A stretch of DNA of 55,238 nt from Verrucomicrobiota bacterium (lineage in GTDB: Bacteria; Verrucomicrobiota; Verrucomicrobiia; Limisphaerales; UBA8199): contig JARKQH010000075.1 of NCBI GenBank assembly GCA_029974925.1, positions 1-55,238 on the forward strand, in the 5' to 3' direction. This document shows, in pieces, positions 34,264 through 43,249 of the stretch. The notes under the pieces are model-generated. The model was not told the origin of the DNA. It did not search any database and was given only the letters and a program-made list of their open reading frames with translations. Numbering within the stretch: the stretch's first letter is position 1; every line of letters starts with the position of its first letter. Both the position numbers and the translations under genes were made by a program.

Positions 34264-35349
34264 ATGCCCCCTTTGGTCTCCCGCCTTGTCCCCCGTTTTT
34301 CCGCCGGCGCCTGGCTGCCGGGCGGTCTGGTGATAATAGCCGCCCTGGCGGTGAGCGGCTGCCGCCACGGCCGCGCCCCGGCCCCCTGCTGCGCCTCGGC
34401 GGCGATGGCGGATGCCCCCGCTCTGGCCGCCCGCTCGAACGCCGTGGCGGCGGCCGGCACGAACCGCGCCGTGCGGCTTCCCAAACGGCTGACCTACACC
34501 CCGCGGCCCTATCCCGTGGACGAGCGGGGGTTCTCGCCCGTGGACAAGGCGCTGGCGAAGGCTTATGCGCGCGAGGAGATGATCGCGGATGACGACGAGG
34601 GTTCGCTGAACCCGTACATCCTGCGCGTGGTCGCGGCTTACCCGCTGGACGGGTCGTATCCCTATCATTGCAGTTGGGAACCGCGGGAGTATGACATCTA
34701 CAACGGGGTGACCCAGGACCTGTGGTATCAGGGCATGGTCGTGGCCAAGGCGTACCCGGACGGCTCGCGCTGCAGTTACTGCTGCGGCTTCACCTTCGAG
34801 GTGTTCGTGCGCGCCATGAAGCTGCGGAACATCCAGAAAGGACTGGACCCGGACGACTTCAACGGCATGACCTTTCACGACCTGTTCAACCTCCTGCAAA
34901 TCTGGTATATCGAGGGCAAAGGCGATTCCGAACAGCGGGGGATTGTCGCCTACGGCCTGGGCCGGGCCATCACGGACTTCGAGCAGGCGCGGCCAGGCGA
35001 CATCCTGAGTTACAGCACCACGCCGCCGGGAGGACATTCAACCATTTTCATTGATTGGCTGCGCGACGAACAGAATCGCATCATCGGCTTGAAGTACTTT
35101 TCCTCGAACCTGTCCGGCACCCGCGGCGTCGGCTACGGCTCGGGCAAGTTCAGCGATGCCAACAACGGCCGCGGGATTCTGCGCAACTCGGTGAAAATCG
35201 CGCGCGTCGGGGCCATCAAGGACTACCGGCCGTTCAACCGGGCGGAGATTCCCTGGCGCAACGCTTACGCTCCCACCCAGCCGGACCGCGTTCTTTATCT
35301 GCCCGCTCCCACCGCCACGCCGGCGGGAGCGGCTGACTCCAAGCCTTGA
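34264..35349 (+). CDS. Lipoprotein with NlpC/CHAP-like peptidase features
   Basis: 361 residues. The signal peptide ends in a lipobox ('ALAVSGC'), so the protein is lipid-anchored. A Cys sits in 'CSYCCGFTFEVFVRAM' at the start of a helix. Later 'FEQARPGDILSYSTTPPGG' is followed by 'HSTIFIDWL', giving the Cys-helix ... PGD ... His-strand order of NlpC/P60 and CHAP papain-fold hydrolases, which cut peptidoglycan peptides. The spacing between Cys and His (~90 residues) fits. The family is not one I can name, and the three Cys near the active site make the nucleophile uncertain. Its TGA overlaps the TTG start of the gamma-glutamyltransferase gene, so both act in one transcript, perhaps on gamma-glutamyl-containing peptides. 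Confidence 0.75.
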   Translation: MPPLVSRLVPRFSAGAWLPGGLVIIAALAVSGCRHGRAPAPCCASAAMADAPALAARSNAVAAAGTNRAVRLPKRLTYTPRPYPVDERGFSPVDKALAKAYAREEMIADDDEGSLNPYILRVVAAYPLDGSYPYHCSWEPREYDIYNGVTQDLWYQGMVVAKAYPDGSRCSYCCGFTFEVFVRAMKLRNIQKGLDPDDFNGMTFHDLFNLLQIWYIEGKGDSEQRGIVAYGLGRAITDFEQARPGDILSYSTTPPGGHSTIFIDWLRDEQNRIIGLKYFSSNLSGTRGVGYGSGKFSDANNGRGILRNSVKIARVGAIKDYRPFNRAEIPWRNAYAPTQPDRVLYLPAPTATPAGAADSKP

Positions 35350-37076
35350 ACTGCGGGCCGGCGAGACTCCAGGTCAACCCCTTCGCCGCGAGGCGCCGGG
35401 GTGCGCGCGCCTGGCAGGGCTGGGCAGCGGCTTTCCTTTTCCTCCTGATTTCAGCCGCCGGCGCTGCGCCGGCGACCGGCGCCCGCGGCATGGTCGCCTC
35501 CGGCCATCCGCTGGCCACGCACGCCGGCCTGGCCGTGCTCCAGGCCGGCGGCAACGCGATTGATGCGGCCGTCGCGGTTGGACTCACCCTCGGCGTGGTG
35601 GACTCGCACAATTCCGGCATCGGCGGCGGCTGTTTCCTGCTGATTCGCCTGCCCGGCGGGCAGGTGGTTGCGATTGACGGACGGGAGACCGCCCCCGCCG
35701 CCGCCACGCGTGACCTGTTCATCCGAAACGGCAAACCGGCGCCCGAGTTGAGCCAGACCGGGCCGCTGGCCAGCGGCGTGCCCGGCGAACTCGCCGCGTT
35801 TGACCATGCGCTGCGCCACTACGGCCGCAAATCGCTCGCCGACCTCTTGCTGCCCGCGGCGAACCTGGCGGAACAAGGGTTCACGCTCGATGCCACCGAT
35901 GAGGCGCGCCTTCAGTCCGTGGCGAAGGACCTCGCGCGGTTCAAAGCCGCGCGCCGGGTCTTTTTTTCGGGCGCCCGCCCCCTCGCCCAAGGCCAGCGGC
36001 TCAAGCAGCCGGACCTCGCGGCCACCTACCGGCAAATTGCCAGGCACGGCGTGGATTGGTTCTATCGCGGTCCCTTTGCCCAAAAGACCGCCCGCTGGAT
36101 GAAGGCCAACGGCGGGCTGCTCACCGCCGCGGATTTCGCGAATTATTCCGTCGTTTGCCGCGAGCCGGTTTCCACCACCTACCGCGGCTGTCAAATCGTG
36201 GCCTTTCCCCCGCCCGGCTCGGGCGGGGTTCACCTGCTCCAGATGCTCAACATCCTGGAAAACTTTGACCTGCGGGCCATGGACGACGCCGACCGCTGGC
36301 AGGTCATGGTTGAAACGATGAAACTGGCCTTTGCGGATCGCGCCTTCTGGCTCGGAGACCCCGACTTTGCCAGGGTGCCCCGCGGGCTGGTCTCCAAGTC
36401 GTATGCCGCGGCGCTGGCCCAACAAATCCGCCTGGACCGGGCGGCCCCAGTGCCGGCGCACGGCCAGCCGCCGGGCGGCCTCGAGGACGCGTTCGAAAAA
36501 CACACCACCCACTTCTCGGTGGCCGATGCGGAGGGCAATTGGGTCGCCTGCACCGCCACGATCAACACCACCTTCGGTTCCAAGGTCGTCATTCCCGGAA
36601 CCGGCGTGGTGTTGAACAACCAGATGGATGACTTTTCCATCCAGCCGGGCGTTCCCAATTACTTCGGCCTGGTCGGAGCCGAGGCCAACGCCATCGAGCC
36701 CCGCAAACGCCCCCTCTCAAGCATGTGCCCCACCCTGGTTCTGCGCGACGGCCAGCCCGTTCTCGCCCTCGGCGCCGCCGGCGGCCCAAAGATCATCTCC
36801 GCCGTCCTCCTCAGCCTCGTGGCGTGCCTGGACCTCGGCCTCTCCCCCGCCGACGCCCTGGCGGCCCCCCGCCTCCACCACCAATGGTCCCCGGACGAGC
36901 TGTTGGTCGAGAAAGACTTTCCGGCGCCTCTCCGCGAGGCGTTGCGCGGCCGCGGCCATGCCGTGGGTGAATTGCGCTCGCACTCGATCGCCCAACTGGT
37001 GGCGTATGACCCGGCGGCGAAGCGCTTTACCGGTGTCGCGGACCCGCGGTCCCGGGGCCTCGCCGCGGGCTGGTAA
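35346..37076 (+). CDS. ggt: Gamma-glutamyltransferase
   Basis: 576 residues from a TTG at 35346 that overlaps the previous stop (TTGA). The TTG is needed to include the signal peptide ('WAAAFLFLLISAAGAA'), because the next ATG lies inside the mature enzyme. The N-terminal part has 'GMVASGHPLATHAGLAVLQ' and 'GIGGGCFLL'. The autocleavage nucleophile is the Thr in 'KHTTHFSVADAEGN', near residue 388, which starts the small subunit. 'SSMCPTLVLRDGQPVLALG' and 'GGPKI' bind substrate. The enzyme hydrolyses or transfers gamma-glutamyl groups, e.g. of glutathione, in the periplasm. Length and motifs are complete. Confidence 0.95.
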   Translation: MNCGPARLQVNPFAARRRGARAWQGWAAAFLFLLISAAGAAPATGARGMVASGHPLATHAGLAVLQAGGNAIDAAVAVGLTLGVVDSHNSGIGGGCFLLIRLPGGQVVAIDGRETAPAAATRDLFIRNGKPAPELSQTGPLASGVPGELAAFDHALRHYGRKSLADLLLPAANLAEQGFTLDATDEARLQSVAKDLARFKAARRVFFSGARPLAQGQRLKQPDLAATYRQIARHGVDWFYRGPFAQKTARWMKANGGLLTAADFANYSVVCREPVSTTYRGCQIVAFPPPGSGGVHLLQMLNILENFDLRAMDDADRWQVMVETMKLAFADRAFWLGDPDFARVPRGLVSKSYAAALAQQIRLDRAAPVPAHGQPPGGLEDAFEKHTTHFSVADAEGNWVACTATINTTFGSKVVIPGTGVVLNNQMDDFSIQPGVPNYFGLVGAEANAIEPRKRPLSSMCPTLVLRDGQPVLALGAAGGPKIISAVLLSLVACLDLGLSPADALAAPRLHHQWSPDELLVEKDFPAPLREALRGRGHAVGELRSHSIAQLVAYDPAAKRFTGVADPRSRGLAAGW

Positions 37077-37204
37077 GGGCGGGGGGCGCGGCTGTAAATC
37101 ACGCGCGCTAATAACGTAAGTGAGCATAGCTTAAAAGTGCTTGCACGCTTATGTCCCGGGTGCTACCTTTCCCCCGACTTTTTCTGAACATAACCAAAAC
37201 TATT

Positions 37205-37909
37205 ATGAAACGACATCTGGCTCTGGCCGCTGTGACCGCGCTGGCTTCCGCCTTTGCGGCCACCGCGGGTGACGTTGTGGGAACCATCACCCTCAAGGGC
37301 ACCCCGCCCAAGGAAAAGGACATCACCCCGCTGAAGGAGGACCCGAATTGCGGCAAACTTCACACTGCCATGCCGACGACAAAGTTTTATGTCGTGGGCG
37401 CCAAGGGCGAACTGGCCGACGTGGTGGTTTCGCTCGAGGGGATCAGCGGCAAGTCCACCGGGGCGAGCGCCAAGCCGGTGGTGATGGACCAGAAGAATTG
37501 CATTTACGTGCCCCAAATCCTGGCGGTGCAGACCGGCCAGAAGCTGGTGGTGAAGAACTCCGACCCGGTCCTGCACAATGTGCACTCCGTCCCGACCGTG
37601 GCCGGCAATCCCGAGGATAACAAAGCCCAAATGCCGGGCGGGGCCGATTTGACGTTCTCCTTTCCCAAGGCCGAGGAATTCATCAAGTTCAAGTGCGACG
37701 TGCATCCGTGGATGTTCGCGTGGGTGAGCGTGTTCGATCATCCCTATTTCGCCGTCAGTGGCGCGGATGGCACGTTCAAGATCGCCAATGTGCCCCCCGG
37801 CAAATACACCTTGAAAGCCAATCACCGCAAGGCCGGCGTGGTCACCCAGGAAATCGAAGTCAAGGACGGCGCGCCGACCACGGTGGCGCTGAGCCTGGAC
37901 GCCAAATAA
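37205..37909 (+). CDS. Cupredoxin-like periplasmic protein with carboxypeptidase-regulatory-like end
   Basis: 234 residues from the ATG at 37205, with signal peptide 'MKRHLALAAVTALASAFAA'. The middle part resembles a type 1 copper domain: His in 'NSDPVLHNVHSVPT' and the Cys-x2-His-x2-Met set in 'FKCDVHPWMFAWV'. The last ~45 residues ('ADGTFKIANVPPGKYTLKA') form a carboxypeptidase-regulatory-like beta sandwich. It stands 71 bases before ctaA and heads the oxidase cluster, so it may carry electrons to, or bind copper for, the terminal oxidase. The copper ligands are predicted, not proven, and a pure structural role is possible. Confidence 0.82.
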   Translation: MKRHLALAAVTALASAFAATAGDVVGTITLKGTPPKEKDITPLKEDPNCGKLHTAMPTTKFYVVGAKGELADVVVSLEGISGKSTGASAKPVVMDQKNCIYVPQILAVQTGQKLVVKNSDPVLHNVHSVPTVAGNPEDNKAQMPGGADLTFSFPKAEEFIKFKCDVHPWMFAWVSVFDHPYFAVSGADGTFKIANVPPGKYTLKANHRKAGVVTQEIEVKDGAPTTVALSLDAK

Positions 37910-37980
37910 GCGTGGGACTTTGAAGCCGCCGTGGTGAACTGCCCGGCGGCTTGGTTTTTCTCCATCAGACGGCGCAGAAC

Positions 37981-39297
37981 ATGGATTTGGCTGAAAAGGG
38001 TTCCCGGCCTTTGCACTGGTTTGCGTTTTTGACCGCCGCGGCGACGCTGGTGCTGCTGGGCATTGGCGGGCTGGTCACCAGCCACGGCGCGGGGATGGCG
38101 GTGCCGGACTGGCCGACCACCTATGGCTACAACATGTTCTTTTTCCCATTCTCTTACTGGATGGGAGGCATCTTCTATGAGCACAGTCACCGCCTGGTGG
38201 CCACGCTCGTAGGCGTTCTGGTCGTGGCCCTGACCCGCTGGCTGGGCGGCCGGCCCTCCCGACTGCCTTTGGCAATCATCGGCGGGCTCGAGTTATTGGC
38301 CGGCCTGGCCCTCGGCGCCCTCGGACCGAATTGGAGGGGCGCGGGTCATTTTCTGGCGGGAATCGGGGGCGTGGTGCTGCTGGCAGCGGCGGTCTGGGCG
38401 CGCAACGCCCCGGCTCCCCGACCGCTGCCATTGCTGGGATGGGTGGCTTTCTTCGGAGTGCAAATCCAGGGCTTGCTGGGCGGGTTGCGCGTGGTCCTTT
38501 TCCAGGATGAAATCGGAATCTTCCATGCAACGCTCGCCCAATTGTTTTTCCTCCTGCTTTGCCTGGTTGTCCTGCTGACCAGCCGTTGGTGGAGAACGCT
38601 GGCGGCAGCACTGTCAACGGTCGGCGGGGGGCCCTCTTCGCGGTTGTCCTGGTGGATGCTGGCGGCCACGGCCTTGATCCTGTTCCAGTTGATGATCGGC
38701 GCCACCATGCGGCACCAGCATGCCGGCCTGGCCATTCCCGATTTCCCCCTGGCCTATGGCAAACTCTGGCCGGCCATGGATGCGGACTCGGTGGCGGCCT
38801 ACAATCAGCAGCGTCTCGAAGTCACGGCGCTCAACCCCATCACCGCCTTCCAGATCGGCCTTCAGATGACCCACCGGCTGGTGGCCCTGCTCATCCTGGT
38901 GGCGGTCGGCGTCTGCGCCGCCAAGGCGTGGCGTCTGGCCCGCCGCTCCGGGCGCGCGCAAGGCGCGGTGGCAACGAACCGGCCGGTTCAAAGCCTGGCC
39001 CGGATCAGCCTCGTCTGGTTCGACTTGATTCTTGTCCAAGCCCTGCTCGGCGCGGCGACCATCTGGTCCAACAAGGCCGCCGACCTGGCGACGGCGCATG
39101 TGATTTTTGGCGCGCTCTCCCTGGCGCTGGGGGGCATTGTCACCGTGATCTCCTTCAAGCTTCCTGCCCCGGCGCAGGCTGGACTCCCCGTACTCGAGCC
39201 CGGTGGCCGGCAAGGGTGGAACGCCACGGCCAATGCGATGTCCCAGCCATTTTCGAGCCGGCCATTGCCCTCCGGCGCTGCCAGTCACACGAGTTGA
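37981..39297 (+). CDS. ctaA: Heme A synthase (COX15/CtaA)
   Basis: 438 residues from the ATG at 37981; an upstream TTG would add ten residues. Eight membrane helices in two related halves. Heme-binding His residues stand in 'GGIFYEHSHRLVATLVG', 'ATMRHQHAGLAIPDFPL', 'QMTHRLVALLILV' and 'ATAHVIFGALSLALGG'. 'GAGMAVPDWPTTYGYNMFF' is the conserved first loop. The enzyme oxidises the heme O methyl group to heme A for the aa3-type oxidase encoded downstream. It is four bases from ctaB. The length exceeds Bacillus CtaA and fits the proteobacterial/mitochondrial COX15 type. Confidence 0.94.
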   Translation: MDLAEKGSRPLHWFAFLTAAATLVLLGIGGLVTSHGAGMAVPDWPTTYGYNMFFFPFSYWMGGIFYEHSHRLVATLVGVLVVALTRWLGGRPSRLPLAIIGGLELLAGLALGALGPNWRGAGHFLAGIGGVVLLAAAVWARNAPAPRPLPLLGWVAFFGVQIQGLLGGLRVVLFQDEIGIFHATLAQLFFLLLCLVVLLTSRWWRTLAAALSTVGGGPSSRLSWWMLAATALILFQLMIGATMRHQHAGLAIPDFPLAYGKLWPAMDADSVAAYNQQRLEVTALNPITAFQIGLQMTHRLVALLILVAVGVCAAKAWRLARRSGRAQGAVATNRPVQSLARISLVWFDLILVQALLGAATIWSNKAADLATAHVIFGALSLALGGIVTVISFKLPAPAQAGLPVLEPGGRQGWNATANAMSQPFSSRPLPSGAASHTS

Positions 39298-39300
39298 TTC

Positions 39301-40209
39301 ATGAAAGTCACGGCACCATCCCTTCCGGCCGCTGCGGTGGCCGAAAAAAGTCGCTGGGCGCTTTATGCCGATTTATTCAAGGCACGCCTCAGCACCCTGG
39401 TCCTCCTGACCACCTTGGTCGGATTCTACCTGGGCGCCGCCGGGCCCGTGGACTACTGGCGCTTGGTCCACACGATGCTCGGCACCGCTCTGGTCGTGGC
39501 GGCCGCCGCGGCGCTCAATGAGTTGTGGGAACGCCGCTTCGACGCCCGCATGAAACGCACGCAGGACCGGCCGCTCCCCTCCGGACGCCTGCAGCCGGAG
39601 GCCGTCTTCCGCCTCGGCGTCTCGTTTGCGCTGGCGGGACTCGTTTACCTCGCGGTTGCGGTCAACCTCACCACCGCCCTGCTGGGCGCCCTTTCACTGT
39701 TCTGTTACCTGTTCCTTTACACCCCGCTCAAGCGCGTCACCTCGTGGAACACGGCGGTGGGCACCATCCCGGGCGGATTGCCGCCCCTCATGGGCTGGAC
39801 GGCGGCGCGAGACGGCTTCACTCCCGAGGGCTTGTCGCTGTTGGTCATTCTGGCCCTCTGGCAAATACCGCATTTCATGGCGATTGCCTGGATCTACCGG
39901 GACGACTACGCGCGGGCGGGCTTCAAAATGCTGCCCGTCGTCGAGCCCGACGGGAAGCGCACCGCCCGGCATGCCTTGCTCAGCACCCTGCTGCTGTTGC
40001 TGGCGGCCGTCTGGCCCTTCTTCCTCGGGCTGACCGGCAAGACCTACCTGGCTGGCGGACTCCTTCTGAGCCTGGCTTACGTCTGGCAGGCCCGCCGCTT
40101 TGCGCTCGACTTGAACCTGTCCAGCGCCCGCAGGCTGTTCCTGGTTTCCATCCTCTACCTCCCCCTGCTGCTGGGGTTGATGGTTTTGGACAAGGCCCGC
40201 TTTTATTGA
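39301..40209 (+). CDS. ctaB: Protoheme IX farnesyltransferase (heme O synthase)
   Basis: 302 residues, a UbiA-superfamily membrane prenyltransferase. The first Asp-rich motif is 'NELWERRFDARMKRTQDRP', the second 'WIYRDDYARAGFKMLPVVE'. 'TPLKRVTSWNTAVGTIPGG' and 'PPLMGWTAA' are characteristic of CtaB/COX10. It attaches a farnesyl group to heme B to make heme O, the substrate of CtaA encoded immediately upstream. About 100 bases separate it from ctaD, where a separate promoter could lie. Confidence 0.95.
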   Translation: MKVTAPSLPAAAVAEKSRWALYADLFKARLSTLVLLTTLVGFYLGAAGPVDYWRLVHTMLGTALVVAAAAALNELWERRFDARMKRTQDRPLPSGRLQPEAVFRLGVSFALAGLVYLAVAVNLTTALLGALSLFCYLFLYTPLKRVTSWNTAVGTIPGGLPPLMGWTAARDGFTPEGLSLLVILALWQIPHFMAIAWIYRDDYARAGFKMLPVVEPDGKRTARHALLSTLLLLLAAVWPFFLGLTGKTYLAGGLLLSLAYVWQARRFALDLNLSSARRLFLVSILYLPLLLGLMVLDKARFY

Positions 40210-40312
40210 GGCTACCCCCCTTGGCATAGGACAATAGCATGAATTCGGGCGATCGAACCTTGTTATTCAAAAGCCAAAATAGGGCAACTCCTCCATCCTA
40301 TCGCGATTGACC

Positions 40313-42121
40313 ATGCAGGCAACCTCCCCGGCCATTCCCGCTTCAACTCACCATCCGGCGCACCACCCCGAGACGGGTTTCTGGCGCACGTACATTTTCT
40401 CGACCGATCACAAAGTCATCGGCATTCAGTATGGCATCACCGCGCTGTGTTTCCTGTTTTTCGGTTTCCTCCTGATGCTGATGATGCGCTGGCAGATTGC
40501 GCATCCCGGCGAGCCGGTGCCCATCGTGGGGCCGTTGCTGGCGGCGGTCCTGGGCGATGTGGCGGCGCGGGGCGTCATGTCGCCGGACCTCTACAACTCG
40601 TTCGGGGCGATGCACGGGACCATTATGGTGTTCCTGGGGGTGGTGCCGTTGGCGGTGGGCGCCTACGGCAACTACCTCGTGCCACTGCAGATTGGCGCCA
40701 ACGACATGGCCTTCCCCCGTCTGAACATGATGAGCTACCAGCTCTATTTCCTGGGCGGGATTGTCATGCTCACCAGTTTCTTCATTCCTGGCGGCGCCGC
40801 GCAGGCGGGCTGGACCTCCTACTCGCCGCTCGCCACCGCCATTCCGACCGACGGCCAGACCTTCTGGCTGATCGGAATGGTCTTTCTGATCACCTCCTCG
40901 CTGCTGGGGTCGGTGAATCTGATCACCACCATCATTCAACTCCGGGCGCCGGGCTTGACCTGGATGCGGCTGCCGTTTTTTGTCTGGGCGCAATTCACCG
41001 CCTCGTTTTTGTTGCTGCTGGCGTTTCCTCCGCTCGAAACCGCCGGCATCCTGCAGTTGATGGACAAGCTGGCGGGCACGAGCTTCTTCCTCCCGACCGG
41101 TCTGGCCATCGGGGGCAAACTGGCCGACATCAGCGGCGGGGGCAGCCCGCTGCTTTGGCAGCACCTCTTTTGGTTTCTGGCCCACCCGGAGGTTTACGTG
41201 CTGATCCTTCCGGCCATGGGGATCATCGGGGAAATCATCGCCAACAACACGCGCAAGCCGCTCTGGGGTTACAAATCGCTGGTGTTCTCCGTGCTCATGA
41301 TTGGCTTCATCTCGTTTCTGGTCTGGGCGCACCACATGTATTTGACGGGCATGGGCACCCGGATTTCGGCCTTCTTCCAGACCACGACGATGATCATTTC
41401 GATTCCCTCGGTGATCATCCTCACGGCGTTGTTAATCTCGCTCTGGGGCGGGTCCATCCGGTTCAACACCCCGATGCTTTTTGCGCTGGCGTTTTTGCCG
41501 ATGTTCGGCATCGGCGGCCTGACGGGCCTGCCGCTGGGGTTCAGCGCCAGTGACATTCACCTGCACGACACCTACTACGTGATTGGGCATTTCCACTACG
41601 TGGTGGCGCCGGGCACCATCTTCGCGCTGTTTGCGGGCATCTACTACTGGTTTCCCAAAATCACCGGACGCCGCATGAACGAGTACTGGGGCAAGGTTCA
41701 TTTCTGGGGCTCCCTCCTGTTCATGAACCTGATCTTCATGCCGATGTTTGTCCAGGGCTTGGCCGGCATGCTGCGCCGCATGTCGGATGGCGGCCTGCAA
41801 TACTCGGCCGCGAAAGTCCCGGGGGTGGCCGGGGCCTTGAGCGGCCCCATCCTGGGCCTGAACAACTTCATCCTCTGGGCGGCCGCCGGCCTGGCGATTG
41901 CGCAGATTCCCTTCATCATCAACTTTTTCTGGAGCATCGCCAAAGGCCAGCCGGTGCGGAGTGACAATCCATGGGAAGCGACCACCCTCGAATGGCAGAC
42001 CCCCACCCCGCCCCCCCATGGCAACTTCCTCAAACCTCCCCAGGTCTATCGCGGCCCTTACGAATACAGCCTCCCGGGTTACGACAAGGATTACGTGCCT
42101 CAAAACCAGCCCCCGGGCTGA
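40313..42121 (+). CDS. ctaD: Cytochrome c oxidase subunit I
   Basis: 602 residues from the ATG at 40313 (a TTG two codons earlier is possible). Twelve helices with the heme-copper oxidase signatures: 'FGAMHGTIMVFLGVVPLAV' (low-spin heme His), 'HPEVYVLILPAMGIIGEII' (CuB His, cross-linked Tyr and the D-channel Glu, as in A1-type enzymes), 'WAHHMYLTGMG' (two CuB His) and 'HDTYYVIGHFHYVVAPGTI' (heme a3 and heme a His). It reduces O2 to water and pumps protons. The C-terminal extension ends in a Pro-rich cytoplasmic tail. It is followed after 36 bases by subunit III. Confidence 0.97.
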   Translation: MQATSPAIPASTHHPAHHPETGFWRTYIFSTDHKVIGIQYGITALCFLFFGFLLMLMMRWQIAHPGEPVPIVGPLLAAVLGDVAARGVMSPDLYNSFGAMHGTIMVFLGVVPLAVGAYGNYLVPLQIGANDMAFPRLNMMSYQLYFLGGIVMLTSFFIPGGAAQAGWTSYSPLATAIPTDGQTFWLIGMVFLITSSLLGSVNLITTIIQLRAPGLTWMRLPFFVWAQFTASFLLLLAFPPLETAGILQLMDKLAGTSFFLPTGLAIGGKLADISGGGSPLLWQHLFWFLAHPEVYVLILPAMGIIGEIIANNTRKPLWGYKSLVFSVLMIGFISFLVWAHHMYLTGMGTRISAFFQTTTMIISIPSVIILTALLISLWGGSIRFNTPMLFALAFLPMFGIGGLTGLPLGFSASDIHLHDTYYVIGHFHYVVAPGTIFALFAGIYYWFPKITGRRMNEYWGKVHFWGSLLFMNLIFMPMFVQGLAGMLRRMSDGGLQYSAAKVPGVAGALSGPILGLNNFILWAAAGLAIAQIPFIINFFWSIAKGQPVRSDNPWEATTLEWQTPTPPPHGNFLKPPQVYRGPYEYSLPGYDKDYVPQNQPPG

Positions 42122-42157
42122 GCCGCGCCACGCAACCGACTGCCCTGACTCAAAACC

Positions 42158-42928
42158 ATGGACATTCCTTACACCGTTCAACCCCGGCCGGACACCGGCG
42201 TGTACAACGCCAAGGTGGGCATGTGGCTCTTTCTGGCCTCCGAGGTGATGCTCTTCGGCGGCCTGTTTTCGGCCTATATCCTTCTGCGCGTGGCCGCGCC
42301 GGAAGGCACCTGGCCGCATGGATGGCTCAGCATCCCCCTCGGCACCCTCAACACCCTGATCCTGGCCCTGTCAGCCGTCACCGTGCTCCTGGCTTGGGCC
42401 GCCTGCAAAGCCCGGATGTTTGACCGCTACAAGTTCTTTCAGGGCATCACGCTCCTGCTGGGGGTGATCTTTCTGGGCATCAAAGGCTACGAATACCACG
42501 ACAAACTCACTCACTACACCGTCGTGCTCAAGGATGGACGCATCGCCGACGGCCACTGGGTCTCGGCCACCCCCTCCGAGGTGGTCCTCAAGGGCGAATT
42601 CGTCGCCGAACGCTCCGAGCTGGCCGACCGCCGCGGCCGCGCCAAGGCCCACGAGGAAATCCGCCTCGCCCGCGACCAGGTCCAGAAAATGCAGGTTTAC
42701 GGACCGGCCTATAACACCTACTTGGCGCTCTATTTTACCATGACCGGCCTCCACGGCCTCCATGTCCTCGGCGGCCTGGTGGTGTTTGCCTTCCTATGGG
42801 GGCCGGGCAGCCGCTTGTGGAAGACGGACCCGGACCGATTCACCAACCGGGTCGAAGTGGCGGGGCTGTTCTGGCATTTTGTGGACTTGGTGTGGATTTT
42901 CCTGTTCCCAGTATTATATTTAACCTGA
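42158..42928 (+). CDS. ctaE: Cytochrome c oxidase subunit III with a soluble insertion
   Basis: 256 residues. 'VGMWLFLASEVMLFGGLFS' and 'YLALYFTMTGLHGLHVLGG' and 'VAGLFWHFVDLVWIFLFP' are the subunit III signatures. Between 'GYEYHDKL' (~residue 110) and 'AYNTYLAL' (~184) sits a hydrophilic ~70-residue block ('HYTVVLKDGRIADGHWVSA', 'VAERSELADRRGRAKAHEE') that typical subunits III of this helix number do not have. It would project between two helices. Four bases separate the gene from the subunit IV gene. Confidence 0.93.
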   Translation: MDIPYTVQPRPDTGVYNAKVGMWLFLASEVMLFGGLFSAYILLRVAAPEGTWPHGWLSIPLGTLNTLILALSAVTVLLAWAACKARMFDRYKFFQGITLLLGVIFLGIKGYEYHDKLTHYTVVLKDGRIADGHWVSATPSEVVLKGEFVAERSELADRRGRAKAHEEIRLARDQVQKMQVYGPAYNTYLALYFTMTGLHGLHVLGGLVVFAFLWGPGSRLWKTDPDRFTNRVEVAGLFWHFVDLVWIFLFPVLYLT

Positions 42929-42931
42929 TTT

Positions 42932-43243
42932 ATGAGCAATATTGATGGCAACCCTTTCCAGCAGCAGGTCCGCCGCTGCGGCGTGATCTTCGCCGCCGTG
43001 GCCTGTGGCACCTTGCTGATGGTGGGCGCCGCCTATGCCCCACTGGGCGCCGCCGCGGTGAAAATCGGGCTGATTCTGGCGGCGGCGGCCGTCAACGCCT
43101 CGCTGGTGGCGGGCTACCTGATGCACCTTTTTTCCGAGCGCCGGGCGATTTACGCCGTGCTGCTGTTCACCGCCGTCTTTTTCGTGGCGCTCCTGGGGCT
43201 GTCGGTCTGGGCGCAACATGATCACCCGGTGGTCGCAAGGTAA
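42932..43243 (+). CDS. Cytochrome c oxidase subunit IV-like small membrane protein
   Basis: 103 residues with three hydrophobic helices ('CGVIFAAVACGTLLMVGAA', 'VKIGLILAAAAVNASLVAG', 'LLFTAVFFVALLGLSVW'). The third-from-end segment 'LVAGYLMHLFSERRAIY' is typical of prokaryotic COX4 (CtaF/CyoD-like) subunits, which stabilise the CuB centre region during assembly. Position right after subunit III supports the call. Confidence 0.8.
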   Translation: MSNIDGNPFQQQVRRCGVIFAAVACGTLLMVGAAYAPLGAAAVKIGLILAAAAVNASLVAGYLMHLFSERRAIYAVLLFTAVFFVALLGLSVWAQHDHPVVAR

Positions 43244-43249
43244 CGGCTT

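Noticed and set aside
32214-34484. 756-codon minus-strand frame opposite the PaaK-like and ACT genes
   Set aside because: Same reasoning: two strong families on the plus strand, no features in the reverse frame.
37126-37170. Promoter TTGCAC...TACCTT before the cupredoxin-like gene
   Set aside because: Spacing is about right, but each box matches only half of the consensus; too weak to list.
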